A DNA stretch of 64,000 nucleotides from Morinoia aosen (taxonomy: Eukaryota; Arthropoda; Malacostraca; Amphipoda; Talitridae), in NCBI GenBank assembly GCA_030386875.1, contig CM059570.1, positions 36,757,422 to 36,821,421 on the forward strand, given 5' to 3'. Below, piece by piece: positions 62,299 through 64,000 of the stretch (positions are counted from its first letter, which is position 1; each line of letters begins with the position of its first letter). The translations under genes and the position numbers were made by a program. The notes beneath the pieces were generated by a model. It worked only from the letters and a program-made list of their open reading frames with translations. It ran no database searches and was not told the origin of the DNA.

Positions 62299-64000
62299 CG
62301 CAACTTGTCAATTTTCGTCCTGAAAAACATTACAAAATCCATCGTCTCATCATACACAATAGCTTGACTGATTTGCAGCGCCCAATGAACTCACCAACAG
62401 CATCTACGTTTGAATGAGTGAAATTCCTCATTTAAGAGAATAATTCCTCAAAATGAGGCATTTCATGAGCGGAAACAATTTTCATGGGTTTCCACACCTA
62501 TATCCCAATTATTGACCGAAATAGAAGCCTGAACTAAGTCCGAGTGAGAATTTTCGAATTTTCGAAAATATCTCAGAAATAATATTTTTGTTTCCGTAAA
62601 TAACGTATTTGAGACGTGCAAACCCACTCAAAAATTCAATCCATACCAGGGACACACACTCATAAAACATGAACCCTGAGTGAGCTTCGAAACAGTGTCT
62701 ACTCACTCACACTCAGTTTTTCCTAAAAGCGAAACATGCAACTGATGATAATATGAATCAATGAGTTATCGTATTTATTCCCAAACAAAGTTTCAGTGCA
62801 CAGCTCAAAAGTTCCTGACTCAAAAGTCCATCCAATATCTTCTCTCAATCATCAAAATTCATGAGTGAAACATCAACTCACAGTACCCCATATTGTGATC
62901 GACAGCCCCAGCATGATGCGCTCTATTCCAAAACGCTTGTTTATTGATGAGCCGTTTCCAAGACGAAATGTGTGTATCAGTATCTCGACCATTTGCAGGC
63001 ATATTTCAGAATTCCATGAATAAAATACGCCAATAAAAACTCATCATGAATTTTGACACACAATCAAAGCGCTCAAATACGAGATATCGCTCGATTTTGA
63101 TGAGTCATTGATGACATTTGCCGAGTATTATATTGTTTGCATGATCATTGTATCATAACTAAAGTCACTAGCCGGCAACTCTGCAAACCCTCTTATTCTT
63201 CATCGGTCGCCAACAGTTTCTTCCCCTTCAAAACGCTAAGTGAGCAGAAATGAGCGTTTTAAAATTTCACTCACTTTGCATGTATATGAGAGCATCTACC
63301 ACAACACTTTTAGCATGGTCACATTCATTGAAACGCACAACATTAGTGTTTACCTCAAGTTTGAAACAAATGGCATCGCGGTTCTTAGGACTAGCGTCGC
63401 ACAAATTAACAGCGAAATCGATTTACGAGAAAAAAATGAGCTCATTTTCTGGTATGTATCAATCAATGGATTTCTTAACATTCAAATTATGTGCTATAGT
63501 CATCAAAAATTGACGTTTGAGACATCGAAACATTTCGAGAAAATCGATATCAAATATTACGTTGACTGGCAGTCATCGGCCCCTTGTCTCTAAGCATCTG
63601 GACTTGTAAATTTTACGACTCGAAATTTTGGATTTGAAAAAAATTATTTCAAACAAGCCTTCGGAGGTGCAAAGACTTTACCATAGGGTAAATCGGCAAT
63701 TTGCAACACATTTCATCTCTATAAATTTTTTCGTAGGACGTCGATAAACGCATCAAAAAAGTAAAAATTGATGCATACTCTAATTGAGTGAAAAATGAGT
63801 GCTCAAAAATACGTGTTATCGAGTTTCTTTCCGAGAGAACAAATATTTTTAACAACTCTAGCAACACTCTCGAAGCCTCGAAAAATGGCTGCGATTCCCT
63901 AAATGGATATAAAATGAGTAAAACTTCGAAATCGAAAAAATCATTATCAAGCACTCATTTCTTAACAAAACTAACAAAAACATCAATTTTCCGTCGTTAC

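Larger units (their letters stand above)
60426..64000 (+). repeat. Macrosatellite unit 12 (family II, cut by window end)
   Basis: Only the left two thirds are present. The first part is a distinct variant with compensated stem bases at 61388-61423. From about 61860 to the window end it is almost identical to unit 1. The array evidently continues beyond 64000. Confidence 0.93.

Noticed and set aside
1-64000. Ribosomal DNA intergenic spacer array
   Set aside because: No rRNA gene sequence interrupts the units, which follow one another directly.
1-64000. Tandem retroelement or virus-like element array
   Set aside because: No terminal repeats, coding domains or primer-binding sites were recognised in any unit.

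Overview
The window is one continuous head-to-tail array of a non-coding repeat of about 5.5 kb: eleven complete units and a truncated twelfth, all on the + strand. Cutting each unit just after a short telomere-like minisatellite gives starts at 1, 5526, 10955, 16509, 21955, 27486, 32960, 38400, 43894, 49423, 54964 and 60426, with unit lengths of about 5.43 to 5.55 kb. The DNA is AT-rich and eukaryotic in character. I find no supportable protein gene, rRNA or intact tRNA. Open frames are short, overlap in several frames and on both strands, often start at GTG or TTG, and change mostly by amino-acid-altering substitutions between units.

Each unit has the same order from left to right: an AT-rich left arm of about 0.9 kb; two GC-rich inverted repeats (a 7-bp stem and a 13-bp stem); about 0.85 kb of AT-rich DNA; a minus-strand match to a tRNA T-arm / Pol III B box; a stretch rich in TGAGTG/CACTCA words with a perfect bZIP-type ATGAGTCAT; a central block that exists in two very different versions; an invariant 18-mer containing ATGGCGGCC; a conserved core of about 81 bp; a hypervariable strip; a poly-T tract; a GC-rich inverted repeat; an AC-rich microsatellite; a conserved spacer of about 280 bp; and a 20-bp minisatellite closing the unit. 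Read on the minus strand, that 20-mer is four pentamers, TTAGG TTGGG TTAGA TTAGT, each TTAGG or one base from it. TTAGG is the ancestral arthropod telomere repeat, so an insect or other arthropod is the best guess. No species can be named.

The most notable reading is a subtelomeric-style macrosatellite whose unit junctions all carry degenerate telomere-like DNA in one orientation, comparable in layout to yeast Y' arrays with internal telomeric tracts. If the tracts keep their ancestral orientation, the telomere lies to the left. This is an inference from layout and not proof of chromosomal position.

Units fall into family I (units 2, 4, 7, 11) and family II (the rest), with recurring I-II dimers of about 11 kb. 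Unit 1 and unit 12 are nearly identical over at least 2.1 kb although 60 kb apart, while neighbouring units differ much more. Many units are mosaics with switch points at different places, including patches of tens to hundreds of bases, pointing to repeated unequal exchange and gene conversion. Base-paired changes in the 13-bp stem of units 9 and 12 are compatible with selection on a folded structure.
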